Shown piece by piece: positions 1 to 10,665 of a stretch of DNA of 64,000 nucleotides. The DNA lies in the NCBI GenBank assembly GCA_001599815.1, contig BCIA01000002.1, positions 5,863,626-5,927,625 of the forward strand, written 5' to 3'. Below the pieces are notes generated by a model. That model saw only the letters and a program-made list of their open reading frames with translations, was not told where the DNA came from and made no database searches. Position 1 is the stretch's first letter. Every line of letters begins with the position of its first letter. The DNA is from Furcasterigmium furcatum. Lineage: Eukaryota > Ascomycota > Sordariomycetes > Glomerellales > Plectosphaerellaceae. The translations under genes were made by a program, and so were the position numbers.

Positions 1-547
1 GATGCTTCGAGGGGACACAAGCTGTTGGGCGGGTCAGCAGTGTCTTTGTTTGGGTCTGAGGGAAGAAGCCTTACCTGGTGATATTGGCATCGCAGGGGTT
101 GACAATCATATCGAGTCTGTTCTCGCCATCTGCCAGGCAATGTCAGTAGGTACTCGACGACTAAAATCGGTGATCGGCGTTGTCTCACAAGCATCCACGG
201 CAATGTGCACTGCGAGATCGCATGTTAGCTTTTGAATCAGGACACTCCGTCGTGGGCTGCCACTCACGAATAACATCCTCCTGTCGGACGCTCGTCGCGC
301 CGTTCAGGTGGAAGAGAACCGCCGTGTCGCCTCGGAAGTACGCGACATCGTATTTTGTGATGTTGAAAAGACTTTCTCCGCCCAAGCAATCGCCGTAGTT
401 TCCGGTATAGAGTGACGGATGGTGCTGTTTCAGCTCGTCGTATCGTGCCTCATCATCCTCTTCGTCGCCATCTTGTGCGAATGCTTTTGCGACGAAGCCA
501 AAGAGCAGGTAAGCCGTCGCGGGCCAGCTGCCGTGCGAAAAGCGCAT
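1..547 (-). CDS. TRP-like membrane channel protein, 5' part (ML-like domain), runs off left edge
   Basis: Minus-strand gene starting at the ATG ending at 547; only the N-terminus is in the window. Exons read as 547-268, 209-189 (21 bp), 129-75 and 21-<1, all with GT-AG introns. The protein begins with a signal peptide (hydrophobic run about residues 10-24, ending KAFAQ) and an acidic stretch. It continues as an ML-like ectodomain with the family-like pieces DCLGGESLFNITKYDVAY, AYGENRLDMIVNPCDANIT and SLCPLEAS. These match what I know of the fungal TRP-like family, whose members have an ML-like lumenal domain followed by a multi-pass TRP domain and act in membrane, calcium or flavin-carrier functions. 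The transmembrane part lies outside the window. Family assignment rests on remembered motifs. The 21-bp exon was placed because it restores the residues LHIAVDAYGENR expected at that point. Confidence 0.75.
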
Positions 548-3500
548 GTCGAAGATCGGCGTGGTGCTGCAGATCGCTACGGTGAAGGGACGGTTGGTGA
601 TGGGTCAAGCAAGTCGCGTGCCCGCGCTGCAATGCCCTCGAAATCTGGGTGTTGCTCAGACGAAGAACTGTATGTGGTGTTCGCTACTCGGACTTGTTGT
701 TGCTGCTGGAGAGAACAAGCGACAGGGAGGGTGACGGGTAAATGATAGGTGAAATGGCGCCCAGGCGACTGATATCTTGGTCGGCAAATGAGAGCCAGTC
801 TTTTGGCCGCGTCTCGTATTAGATCTTGGCACTTCGGTGCAAGAGCAAGCGGGAGCGCCGGATCGAGTGAGGCGCTCGTGGTGCCGTCGATGAGCCGTTG
901 GTTTCTTCTTGAGCGTTGGGAGACAAGATGTAAGTACTATTGGGTTGGTGGTCTCAGTTGGGCGCGGCGGTAGTCTTTGTCTCTCTCCAAGCTTGGAGGA
1001 TGGAGGTGCCGGCCAGTGGTGATAAGGTCCGTCCGCAGGATTGACGAGAATATCACGCAGTCCTTCGTGGTCCAGGATGTGGGCTACGGGCCACGAGCGG
1101 CGCGATTGTCCGGATCCAAGATTCGATTCTGACTGCTCGACGCTCGCAAGCCAAAAGGTGAAGGGTCGCCTTTTGTCGTCCAAGGAATCGAAAGAGCGAA
1201 GTATCAGAAGCAACGGTGAACTTGAGACGGCCGGGGTGTGATAAGGTCTTATCCCAGCCCGAACAACTGGCAGGCGCGGCCGGGGCAGGGGTCCTTCCTT
1301 CCCTGGGTAAGTCTTCCAAGTTGCCTGGTGCAACACTGGCGGTCAGTGCTGTCGGGGCACGCCTTCTCCTCCTCGATTCACGATCAGACGAGTGGGACTA
1401 CCAAGGAGTCGCAAAACAGGGCATCCCGGCCTTCAGATCGACTGACAGAGGCGACACCAGTTTTTCGGGTGTCAAGTGTGTCCAGTGCCCCGAGGATCCC
1501 GAGCACCTGCATCGCAAACAGCATCGGCGGCTACCAACTCAACCACACAAACCAGATTGCCCCTTGAGCCCAGGCGCTATGCGTGCACCTGCAGGCGCCC
1601 ACGGATCATCGTCGTTGTCGAGACCATCGAGATCTGGGCAGCGATTGGTCCACGGGACAAGCCGCCAACGTGGGTACTGGAGCTGACGAGTCGGCTTTCG
1701 CTCCATGCGGATCCTGTGTCTTGGCTGTCACTTTTGTTGGCAGACGGGAGGTTGGTAATGTCTGGGATCATGAGGAACGGCGTGTCTTTCCTGCTTTCAA
1801 GGACAGCAGGCGGAGCTGCGTCTTCGTCTGCGTCTTGGTCATCCAACGGTTTCGATGCCTGCCTCTAACAAGCAGCACTCGAGTTGTCGATGCGTCCATC
1901 CCGGTTTTCTGGTCTTCAGAACCTGACTCGGCCGGTGGCCAGCGAGCACGTGTCCAGCAACACCACCATCTGCATAACGGCCTTGACGGGACTCGGAGGC
2001 GCTAGCTTTTAGGCACGATGCAAGCAGATGCCTGCCCAGCCTCTTGAAAACAAAGACTTCGTTGAACCCACCTTGGACTCGGGTCAGCCCCGACTTGGGA
2101 GCATTGGTTGGGGTCAGACGGGCTGCGAGGCGCAAAATATTCCGAGGAGCTGTACTGCTACGGATGGTGCTCAAACGCTAAGTACGGTTAAGCTTACATC
2201 GGCGCGCACAAGCGACGATCATAGAGGCCACAGGGTCCCCCCCGCCGGGAGAGGGATTACCATGTCGACAGGACTTCAGATCGAGCCTTGAGATGACTGA
2301 GATGGCCTGTCTCTTTACCTCGGAAAATTGAGAGGGGACTCACTGAACTCGAGGCAATCCTAAGGACTGCCAAATCGACTTCTAGGTGGATCGGTTATCC
2401 CTTCTGCGACCATCTTGCCACACTCCTCGATCATCGTTCGAAGCTTCTCTTCCACGGGGAATGCTAGTGCCGGCCCTAGTGGGACGAGCATTTTGTTCTC
2501 ACCGCCAGGGGCAACAACTTCAGCAAGCAAGCTGTGACCAGCCAGCTTCACAGTCGCCGACCGAGCTGCACGGGTTTCTCGAGACGATCTACATCGTTGG
2601 ATAAAAGCTTTCGGGAGGGATGAGATCGGGGCCGGAGAGCGGGCCATCAGAAGTATCCGCCCCGACTTCGAATGCCTCTCTGTTCATGCTACTGGGTCGT
2701 ACCTGGGACCGGGGCGAACATCAACAAGGAGACTTCTCGTCACCGGAGACCGACGTGAATGAAGTGGCCGGATACCGCCGGATGTCGGTGCACAGTTGTC
2801 GCTGACCGGGGTTCACCGAGCGGCGACGGCGAAACCCCATGCATGGGTTGTGTCTTTGCGTCTCGTGGCATGCCGTGGAGTTGCTTGCTGCCGTGCTGTC
2901 CCTTTTCGTGGGGGCCCTCAAAAACCTCATCCAGCCACGGGATGGCACAAGAGGGCCTTCATAGGAGCCAAGACCGCATCATCGGCAAGCGGGATGGTGT
3001 TGAAGGACCAATGTGCAATATATGAGGCAATCAGCGATCCATTCATCCAGATAAAGCCTCACCTCCGACGATTCGAGCATTTCCACCCCGCGGAGAACGT
3101 TCCTGGGCGCGAGCACGCCATTTGAGATGCCGATTGCGACATTTGTCAGGGTCTCCATTCAGTGCTCCAGCACGAGTCCACTCTCCCGTTCCTGGCGGCC
3201 CAACTAGCCACACTTTGGAGGGGTTTTCTGGGGCATTAGCCACATTTGGAGGGGTCGCTCGTCGTCGAAACCTCCGACAGGATGCTCCTCTGCTGGGTTT
3301 TCAGGCCAGGTTGCCAGGGAAATTCCGGACCAAGGCATGGAAAAAGTCAAAATTCGAGGCTTGCCAAAGTCAATGCCTACCCGCGCCTCCTCCCGCCCCG
3401 GCCAACGCACAGCATCCAAAGGAAAAAGTCTTTGGTCATCGCCCCCCGGGATGCGCGCGGGCGCTGATTCGTCCGAGGGGCCAGGCTCGAGTGGGATGTA

Positions 3501-3870
3501 GCGAGCACGTCATTCGGAGCTAGACGGTTTCGAAGGTGTCCACCTTGTCGATGCCACCAGCAGAAACACCGAGGGCAGTTCCTGACTGGAAGAACAGGGC
3601 TCGAGGCTGTACCGCCGGCACCGGCACCGGCGAACGGGGACGCTCGACTTTACACTGGAGCTGGCGGCTTTTATTCAAAAGAGACACATCTGCCTTTCCG
3701 CGCGTGCCGTCCTCCTCGACGTCCTCCTGCTGCTTACATCCTCCTCCACCCCGTCCTCTTCTGCCCTAAGAGCTCGATCCCGACTCAAGGACTGGTCAAT
3801 TGCTCTCGTAGCCACCCCCTGAAGCCTCATTTTAGAATTCCAGCGACTCCCCCAGACCTCACAGCCCACC
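548..3870. other. Gene-poor stretch between the TRP-like gene and MET3
   Basis: No convincing complete gene. The many open frames here overlap on both strands and lack family-like sequence. The left end should hold the promoter and leader of the TRP-like gene; the last 200 bases before 3871 are pyrimidine-rich (runs such as CCTCCTCCACCCCGTCCTC), as expected for the MET3 promoter and leader. One patch with coding character on the minus strand (about 2360-3157) is listed separately. Confidence 0.5.
2360..3157 (-). pseudogene. Possible decayed or spliced coding remnant, unidentified
   Basis: Two pieces on the minus strand look more like protein than chance. An ATG ending at 3157 opens METLTNVAIGISNGVLAP and continues to ..EMLESSE, where a GTGAGG donor-like site follows at about 3065. 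A second frame farther down (2647-2360) contains KLAGHSLLAEVVAPGG, LVPLGPALAF and EEKLRTMIEECGKM. A third short piece near 2960-3010 reads NTIPLADDAVLAPMKAL before a stop. I could not join them into one open model, so this may be a degenerate gene or a multi-exon gene I cannot resolve. The family is not recognised. Confidence 0.2.
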
Positions 3871-5858
3871 ATGGCCAACTCTCCCCACGGCGGCGTCCTC
3901 AAGGACCTCTTCGCGCGTGATGCGCCTCGCCACGCCGAGCTGCTGGCCGAGTCCGACAAGCTCCCCCACCTCACCCTGACCGAGCGTCACCTCTGCGATC
4001 TCGAGCTCATTCTCAACGGCGGTTTCTCTCCCCTTGAAGGTAAGTCTGTCTGGGGATCTCGGCGGGGATGGCACAGCAGCAACTTGCTGTTTCGAGAACG
4101 CCCTCTGACCAATGCGTTTTCCCAGGCTTCATGACCGAGCAGGACTACAATGGGTACGTCGAGAAAATGGACGCGTTTGGTTGGTACATGTCACTAATAC
4201 GTCCGCAGTGTGGTCAAGAACAACCGTCTCACCGATGGCGCCCTCTTCAGCATGCCCATCAACCTCGATGTGTCACAAGAGCAGATCGACCAGCTCGGCC
4301 TCAAGGCTGGTGCTCGCATCGCCCTGCGCGATCTCCGTGACGACCACGCCCTCGCCATCCTGACTGTTGAGGATATCTACAGGCCCGACAAGTGAGCTAG
4401 AATCCCCCCTTCGTCACCGTCGAGTCAACGCCTTGCTAATGGGCGAATCCAGGGTCGTTGAGGCCAAGGAGGTCTTCGGCAGCGACGACGACACCCACCC
4501 CGGTATCAAGTACCTCTTCAGCACTGCCAAGGAGTTCTACGTCGGTGGCAAGGTTGAGGCTATCCAGAGGCTCGCACACTACGATTTCCTGGACCTCAGG
4601 TGTAAGTCACGGTCCTCTTGAAAAGTCCCCTGGACGCAGGCCACGATGGCTGACCATCACAGTCACCCCCGCCGAGCTGAGGCTGCACTTCGAGAAGCTG
4701 GGCTGGAACAAGGTCGTCGCCTTCCAGACCCGTAACCCCATGCACCGTGCTCACCGTGAGCTGACGGTCCGCGCCGCCCGATCGCAACAAGCCAACGTCC
4801 TCATCCACCCCGTCGTCGGCCTGACCAAGCCCGGTGACATCGACCACTTCACCCGTGTCCGCGTCTACAAGGCGCTCCTCCCCAGATACCCCAACGGCAT
4901 GGCCGCCCTCGCCCTGCTACCCCTTGCTATGCGCATGGGCGGTCCTCGCGAGGCCATCTGGCACGCCATTATCCGCAAGAACCACGGCGCCACTCACTTC
5001 ATCGTCGGCCGTGACCACGCCGGCCCCGGCAAGAACAAGAACGGCAAGGACCACTACGGCCCCTACGACGCCCAGGTCGCCGTCCAGAAGTACCAGGAGG
5101 AGCTCGGCATCCAGATGGTCGAGTTCCAGGAGATGATCTATATCCCCGACCGCGACGAGTACCAGCCCGCCAACGAGATCGCCCCCGGCACCCACACCGC
5201 CAACATCTCCGGCACCGAGCTGCGCAACCGCCTCAAGACCGGCAAGGAGATCCCCGCGTGGTTCTCCTACCCCGAGGTCGTCAAGGTCCTGCGCGAGCAG
5301 AACCCCCTGCCCTCCCAGAAGGGCTTCACCATCTTCCTTACCGGTTACCAGAACAGCGGCAAGGACCAGATCGCCCGCGCCCTGCAAGTGACCCTCAACC
5401 AGGGCGGCGGCCGCTCCGTCTCACTGCTCCTCGGCGAGACTGTCCGCTCCGAGCTCTCCGCCGAGCTTGGCTTCAGCCGCGAGGACAGGTCCAAGAACAT
5501 TGCCCGCATCGCCTTCGTCGCCTCCGAGCTGACCAAGGCCGGCGCCGCCGTCATTGCGGCCCCCATCGCCCCCTTCGAGGACGCCCGCCAGCAGGCTCGC
5601 GAGCTCGTCGAGAAGTCGGGCCCCTTCTTCCTCGTCCACGTCGCCACCCCTCTCGAGTACGCCGAGAAGACCGACAGGAGGGGTATCTACGAGAAGGCCC
5701 GCGCCGGCGAGATCAAGGGTTTCACCGGTGTCGATGACCCCTATGAGACTCCTGCCAAGCCCGACCTGGTCGTTGACGCCGAGAAGCAGACCGTGCGATC
5801 CATCGTCCACCAGATCATCCTGCTCCTCGAGAGCCGGGGCCTGCTCGACCGCCTGTAA
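3871..5858 (+). CDS. MET3: Sulfate adenylyltransferase (ATP sulfurylase)
   Basis: Catalyses ATP + sulfate to adenosine 5'-phosphosulfate (APS) + PPi, the first step of sulfate assimilation in the cytosol. Exons: 3871-4039, 4126-4153, 4209-4391, 4453-4601 and 4663-5858, giving 574 aa, the usual length for fungal ATP sulfurylase. The catalytic motif QTRNPMHRAHRE (Q-x-R-N and H-x-x-H) falls near residues 197-208, and GRDHAGPGKN lies in the catalytic domain. From about residue 390 there is an APS-kinase-like C-terminal domain whose P-loop reads GYQNSGKDQIA rather than a canonical G-x-x-x-x-G-K-S/T. In filamentous fungi this domain is a non-catalytic allosteric site for PAPS feedback. The ATG sits in a good context (CCCACCATGG) after a CT-rich leader. 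The second exon is only 28 bp. Identification is very secure; the symbol follows yeast (cys-11 in Neurospora, sC in Aspergillus). Confidence 0.97.
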
Positions 5859-7010
5859 GAGAAGACATGCGCGATGGCGGACAAAGAGCAGCATTTATGG
5901 GATTAAGAGGGTATCGGAGTCCAAAGGAAGGATCTGAGAGGACACGATGAACATTTAGAGGAATTCCTCAGCGTCGGATATACGTATTGGGAAAGGATTT
6001 GCCAGGCCATCTCGCGGTCGTCCCTCGAGAGACAGCGCCGAGGAGGACAAGCGCATGATGTTTACAAGAGTTGCATGAAAAAATAGACCATGAACCACTG
6101 CCGGTATTTTTACATTCCGGACAGAGGCCGACCGGCCTGTGATGGACGGACCCCACCAGCGCGGCCATGTGAGAGGTGAGTTCGTGCCCTCCAGTTGGTG
6201 TGATGGAGGGCGACACGGGCGCTTAAAGGGCCGCTCCGGTGGAGTGATTGGGCTGTGGTGGTGCCTGATGCTGGTTCTCACGCTGCGGCTGTTTGGTCTG
6301 GGCCAACGGGGGCGGGGTGCCGGGATGCCAAGTCCGCACGGTATGACGGAGGGGCAACGACGGTACCTCCAATACAGCATGGCAGGTGTTAACGGGTTTG
6401 GGAGCAATTGTGAAGGAATGTGAGTCATTGCTAGGAATGAGCAGGGGAAAGAAAGGCAATCATGATCCCAGAGCCTTCCCGTCTCAAGCGTTTTATTTGC
6501 GGTTTTAGCTCCCGGGACCCCTCTGTCTAGCTCCCAGTACCTGGTCGTTGGGCGTTGATACAGTGCCCTCGTTACCTCACACCGTTTCTTCTGGGGGCAC
6601 CTCTGGCCCAAGCTCCGCAACTTTCCTCCACCGCCATCTGACGCCTGAACACCAAGTACCTTCCTTACCACCACTCCAAGCACCGCCCGACCAGCAGGGA
6701 TCCCATCGAATCACTCGTCCTCGCCTCCCCTTCCAGCCGCCATCCAACTTGACTTCAACACTAGCAGCTGCCCGGAACACGCAATCACGTCTATCTTCAA
6801 TCGTCCACAGCTTTAGTCAGGGTCCTGGTGCGGCACCATCCCGGACACGGAGTACCCTTGAACCGGAATCCAGACCGCTTCCAAAACTCCCCGCCGGGTT
6901 CTGCCTGGTCTGATCAGACGCCGCCCGATCCTCGCCCGAGCTGCTCCCCTCTGCGTTCCCATACTTAACGAGCTCCGACGCCACCGTCGGGCTCTCACTC
7001 ATGCTCGGCC
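5859..7010. other. Intergenic region with long CT-rich leader of the next gene
   Basis: No gene seen. It holds the MET3 3' end and, from about 6560, a pyrimidine-rich segment with many CCTCC and CTTCC runs leading to the ATG at 7011. This is consistent with a promoter and long leader for the downstream gene. Confidence 0.5.
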
Positions 7011-9557
7011 ATGCCTTTAACTGACGGTCGTGACGTCGATGTCGACGATCGCCCCCGCGAGAAACGAAAGTCGAAATCTAAGCGAACCGACGCCGAGAGA
7101 GAGCACCGCAAGAGCAGCACACGATCGTCTAGGTCCAAGAAGGAAGGCGGCAGCGAGGTGTCCCACTCCCACCGCCGCCACCGAACGAAGGAGGAGAGGG
7201 AGCGCTCGGCATCTACCTCAGAGATTGTCTACGGCTTCGGCAAGTCCAAGAGCTCGCTCGGCTCGATGGAGCGCATCTCCCTACCATACCCGTCGTTCAG
7301 CAAGGCACACAGCAAGGAGGCCATCCACAGCCGCGAGGATGTGACTGGCTCCACGAGCGGACGGCGGGTCGACCCGCTGACACCAGAGACGACCGACGTG
7401 GGAGGCAAGAAGAAGGAGCGGGCCGAACGCTCCAAGTCGCCCGATTATGCAGAGTCGCCAGTGAAGGAGAAGGAAGCGCGGCCACCCAGCCCACCGGAGA
7501 CAGACCTGTCCGCTAAACGCCGTTCGGACACGCCCGAGACTACCAGAGAGGACAAGAAGGAGAGGCCGAGCTCGAGGCTCAGCGGACTGTCGAGGTCGGC
7601 ATCGAGGAACGACGACAAATCCCGGCTGAGCGCAAAGTCCAAGACCAGCCAGGCGACATACTTTAAGACGGCACAGTATATCCCGCCGGGCGTTCAAGAG
7701 AGCTTGGGGGTGAACTCGCGCGGCCCTTCCCGCTCGTCGTCCAAGAGGAGTTTGTCGAGCAGAGGTGGAAAGAATCCAGAAGCTGCCGATGCCGACTCCT
7801 CGCCTGAAAGCGCACAAGACTCCTCACCTAGAACACCGCTCCAGACGCCTCAGTTTCCACCACAGGTTTACCCGACGAGCGACTCGAAACCCTTTACACC
7901 ATTCACAGAGCCTGATATCACCCCATCAGCAACACCCGCCAACGACTTTGGCGGACCACCACCACCGCCTCCACCCCCACCACCTCCGCCGGCGCTCAAT
8001 ATCCAGGAAGCTCCGCGAGTCGACTACCTCCTTTTGAACGGCGGACTACCTCACACGGCCCCTAAGAACTTTCTCTCAGTCCTCCCTCGCCAGAACGGCA
8101 ACCGCCCCACAAACCCTCCTCTGGCCGGCGCACAGACACTATTCGCGCCCTTCTTCAACCTCCTGGAGCAATACAACACTGTTCTGAATAAGAACGGCTC
8201 TGTGGCCGTTGCAACTGGTCACCGGTCCGTGGCCCGCCGCTTACTCGACAGGCTTGAGAACGTCTTCTCAAGGGAACTTCCTCAGGATGGATGCAGCTGT
8301 GTCATCTGCGACAAGGAGTCGGAGATGCACCATGGCTTGAGCTGGGGCGAGGTTCTCGAATGGGTCAGCGGCCGTATCGATCTACCACAGTGGCCTCCCA
8401 TCGATCTGGCGGAGCTTGGAGTGAAGGCCGCCGAACTCTCCGCGGACATACCTCCCCGTCCCTCATCGCCGATCAAGATCGACCCTGATATTGCGGAGGA
8501 GTTCCGGGAACATTACCTACGACAGTCTAAGAAGGTCAGGGGTGCTGTCGATAGATGGTTGAACAATTGCGATGGAGCTCCCGTTCCGCCTTCACAGGAT
8601 GTTGACGACGAGACGCTCACCTTCGCGATCCTGACCAACCTGGACCCCGAGGAGCGGCCTTACTTCAATGCCATACTCACTGGATCACGAGAGGTGGTCC
8701 CCTCCGTCCGCGCACCCACACCTGTGCGGAGACCTCGGTGCGATTTCGTCATCAAGGCAGGTCTCGCTCTCCAGCGCCTCTACCGCCTCTCACAAGCGCC
8801 TCGAGATGCCGAGGCTGCCACATATCTGGTCAAGAATCCCCATACTCACGACCTTCTTGTCGCCCTGTCTGATATCAATACCTCCGAATGGGAGATCCTC
8901 ACGTCAGGCCGGTTTGACGGGTTTCTGTGGTCCGGGGCCGACACGGATGATCTGCCCACGCCAACGGCAGAGACCCCAGCGGGTCATTTCTTCTCTCGCA
9001 CCCCGAGCGTGCGTGGCACGCCAGCACCCCAGTCGCGCACGACCACGCCGTTCTCGTCATTCTCGCGGGGAACGACGCCGTTCTCCCGCGGTGCCACGCC
9101 CGCTTCCTTCGTCAGCGGCGTGTCGTCGGCCCACCCGAACCGCCAGGCAGTCTCCAAGGACGAGGAGATGGAAATGGCTGCTCTGGCGGAGGTTGAGCGC
9201 GAGATCTATCAAGGCATGGAGATCCTCGAGGACGCCTTCGAGGCGCTGCATCTCAGGGCCGAGGTTGTGCGCACCGCCCTGCGCAACCGTGGCGCCGGGC
9301 TGATGCTGAACCTCCAACACCGCGGACGCATTGATGTGCTTCCTACAGCTGGTGACGGGGGAGAATTCCCAAGTCAGTTCTGGGGCGTCGAGGCCGATGA
9401 ACCCCCTGCCGCTAGTGACAGCGAATGGGGAGGCGACGACTTCGAACTAAGACCCGACGACTCGGCAAGTAATATCAGCAGCTCTCGTCACCGGAGGCCG
9501 AAGAGGCGCGTTGAACGCAGGACACCTGCGCCCATTGAGGAGGAAGAGGAGGATTAA
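7011..9557 (+). CDS. Large Ser/Arg/Pro-rich protein of unknown function, single exon
   Basis: One uninterrupted 848-codon frame with an ATG at 7011. Residues 1-260 are highly charged and rich in Ser, Arg and Lys (KRKSKSKRTDAEREHRKSS), probably disordered and phosphorylated. A proline run of about a dozen residues lies near 315-327. A more ordered middle (about 335-660) includes VDYLLLNGGLPHTAPKNFL and LFAPFFNLLEQYNTVL, followed near residue 427 by C-x-C-x2-C with a nearby His pair (CSCVICDKESEMHH). A predicted helical segment (EMEMAALAEVEREIYQGM, about 715-735) and an acidic tail EEEEED close the protein. The composition and ordered core look like a real conserved Pezizomycotina protein, but I cannot give it a function. 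The Cys/His cluster could bind zinc. A nuclear or cytoskeletal scaffold role is only a guess. Confidence 0.8.
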   Translation: MPLTDGRDVDVDDRPREKRKSKSKRTDAEREHRKSSTRSSRSKKEGGSEVSHSHRRHRTKEERERSASTSEIVYGFGKSKSSLGSMERISLPYPSFSKAHSKEAIHSREDVTGSTSGRRVDPLTPETTDVGGKKKERAERSKSPDYAESPVKEKEARPPSPPETDLSAKRRSDTPETTREDKKERPSSRLSGLSRSASRNDDKSRLSAKSKTSQATYFKTAQYIPPGVQESLGVNSRGPSRSSSKRSLSSRGGKNPEAADADSSPESAQDSSPRTPLQTPQFPPQVYPTSDSKPFTPFTEPDITPSATPANDFGGPPPPPPPPPPPPALNIQEAPRVDYLLLNGGLPHTAPKNFLSVLPRQNGNRPTNPPLAGAQTLFAPFFNLLEQYNTVLNKNGSVAVATGHRSVARRLLDRLENVFSRELPQDGCSCVICDKESEMHHGLSWGEVLEWVSGRIDLPQWPPIDLAELGVKAAELSADIPPRPSSPIKIDPDIAEEFREHYLRQSKKVRGAVDRWLNNCDGAPVPPSQDVDDETLTFAILTNLDPEERPYFNAILTGSREVVPSVRAPTPVRRPRCDFVIKAGLALQRLYRLSQAPRDAEAATYLVKNPHTHDLLVALSDINTSEWEILTSGRFDGFLWSGADTDDLPTPTAETPAGHFFSRTPSVRGTPAPQSRTTTPFSSFSRGTTPFSRGATPASFVSGVSSAHPNRQAVSKDEEMEMAALAEVEREIYQGMEILEDAFEALHLRAEVVRTALRNRGAGLMLNLQHRGRIDVLPTAGDGGEFPSQFWGVEADEPPAASDSEWGGDDFELRPDDSASNISSSRHRRPKRRVERRTPAPIEEEEED

Positions 9558-10665
9558 GCGCCGTTATGCGTTCTTTGCACTCGGCTCAAAGTGAAGTCAG
9601 CTCGACATGGACACAACTCACTACGGAAAATACTGTGTCCGAGATCTGGAATATGGCTGTGTTGGGTTGTTGTGATACCCCATGAAAAAGATGTGCGGGA
9701 CAGCAGGCGATGTTTGGTAGCATTATGAGGATACCTCATTTGTTGGTATTGTGTTTTGAATGTCCACGGCGAGTGGTCTAGGTCCTGTCGATGGCGGACA
9801 CATGGCTACCTATGTAGTTCATTTGGGTTGCTGGTTTACTGGAGTTCACGGACTGATATGATGGTAAGGCAAGAGGTCATTAGGCAATCGAACACACATA
9901 CCGGGCATGGCCCTCGTGTATAGGGAGTACTGCCCATCTCATACGCATGTCGGATTGGAATTGTAAATCGTCTCGAACTCGTGCGTGCGAGGGTGCGAGG
10001 CTTGGACTAAGTTTCACGTGAAAGGACTCCGAGATGACAGGTTTGAGGGTGATTTGATCAGACAGAGGGGGCCCATAGGCAGTGATTTGGATGTAGAGGC
10101 AGGAGACAGCACTACCTACAAAGCTTCGGACCCGTCACAGGTAGACGATACAGCAGCACCCACACATTCTACTCGGAGAGTCAGAATGTCTAAGCTATTC
10201 TTGTTAAATTCCCGCCCTCTCTGATACTGCATCTGAATGTCGACCTTGCCGAAGCTGCCGCTACTACTGCTGGTGCTGTTGCTGCCGTCGCGACTCTCGA
10301 GATAGCTTCATTGATAGCTCGCGACTTTCGTCTTGTACGATCGAAATTATCATCTACCGTGATATGATCACTGGAAATAAGGGTGTTCCATTTCCCCATT
10401 GAACCTACCTACCTAGGATGGCCGCGGCCACACTCCGAGCTGTTTGCTGCCTCGATTTCGAACGTACTTCCTTACGTGTGGTGTGACAGGCCCCACGATC
10501 TGGAATTATTCGGGTAGAAATCCACTTTGCATGAATGAATTCTGATGATTTGGTCCTTTTTATTGAAAGTCCAGACACAGCTGGCTAAACCTGACTGTTC
10601 CCAAAAAGGCCGTCTCCTCATGATACCCTTCTGCCAAAGAAAGACCAATCACCCTTCTGAGCTCC
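9558..10665. other. Intergenic region between convergent genes
   Basis: No gene seen. The genes on both sides point toward this stretch, so it should hold their 3' ends and terminators. It contains short ACCTACCTACCTAGG-type repeats near 10405. Confidence 0.5.

Noticed and set aside
656..1336. 226-codon minus-strand open frame
   Set aside because: Composition is Arg/Pro/Ser-rich and patternless, with overlapping frames on both strands; no domain or splice logic.
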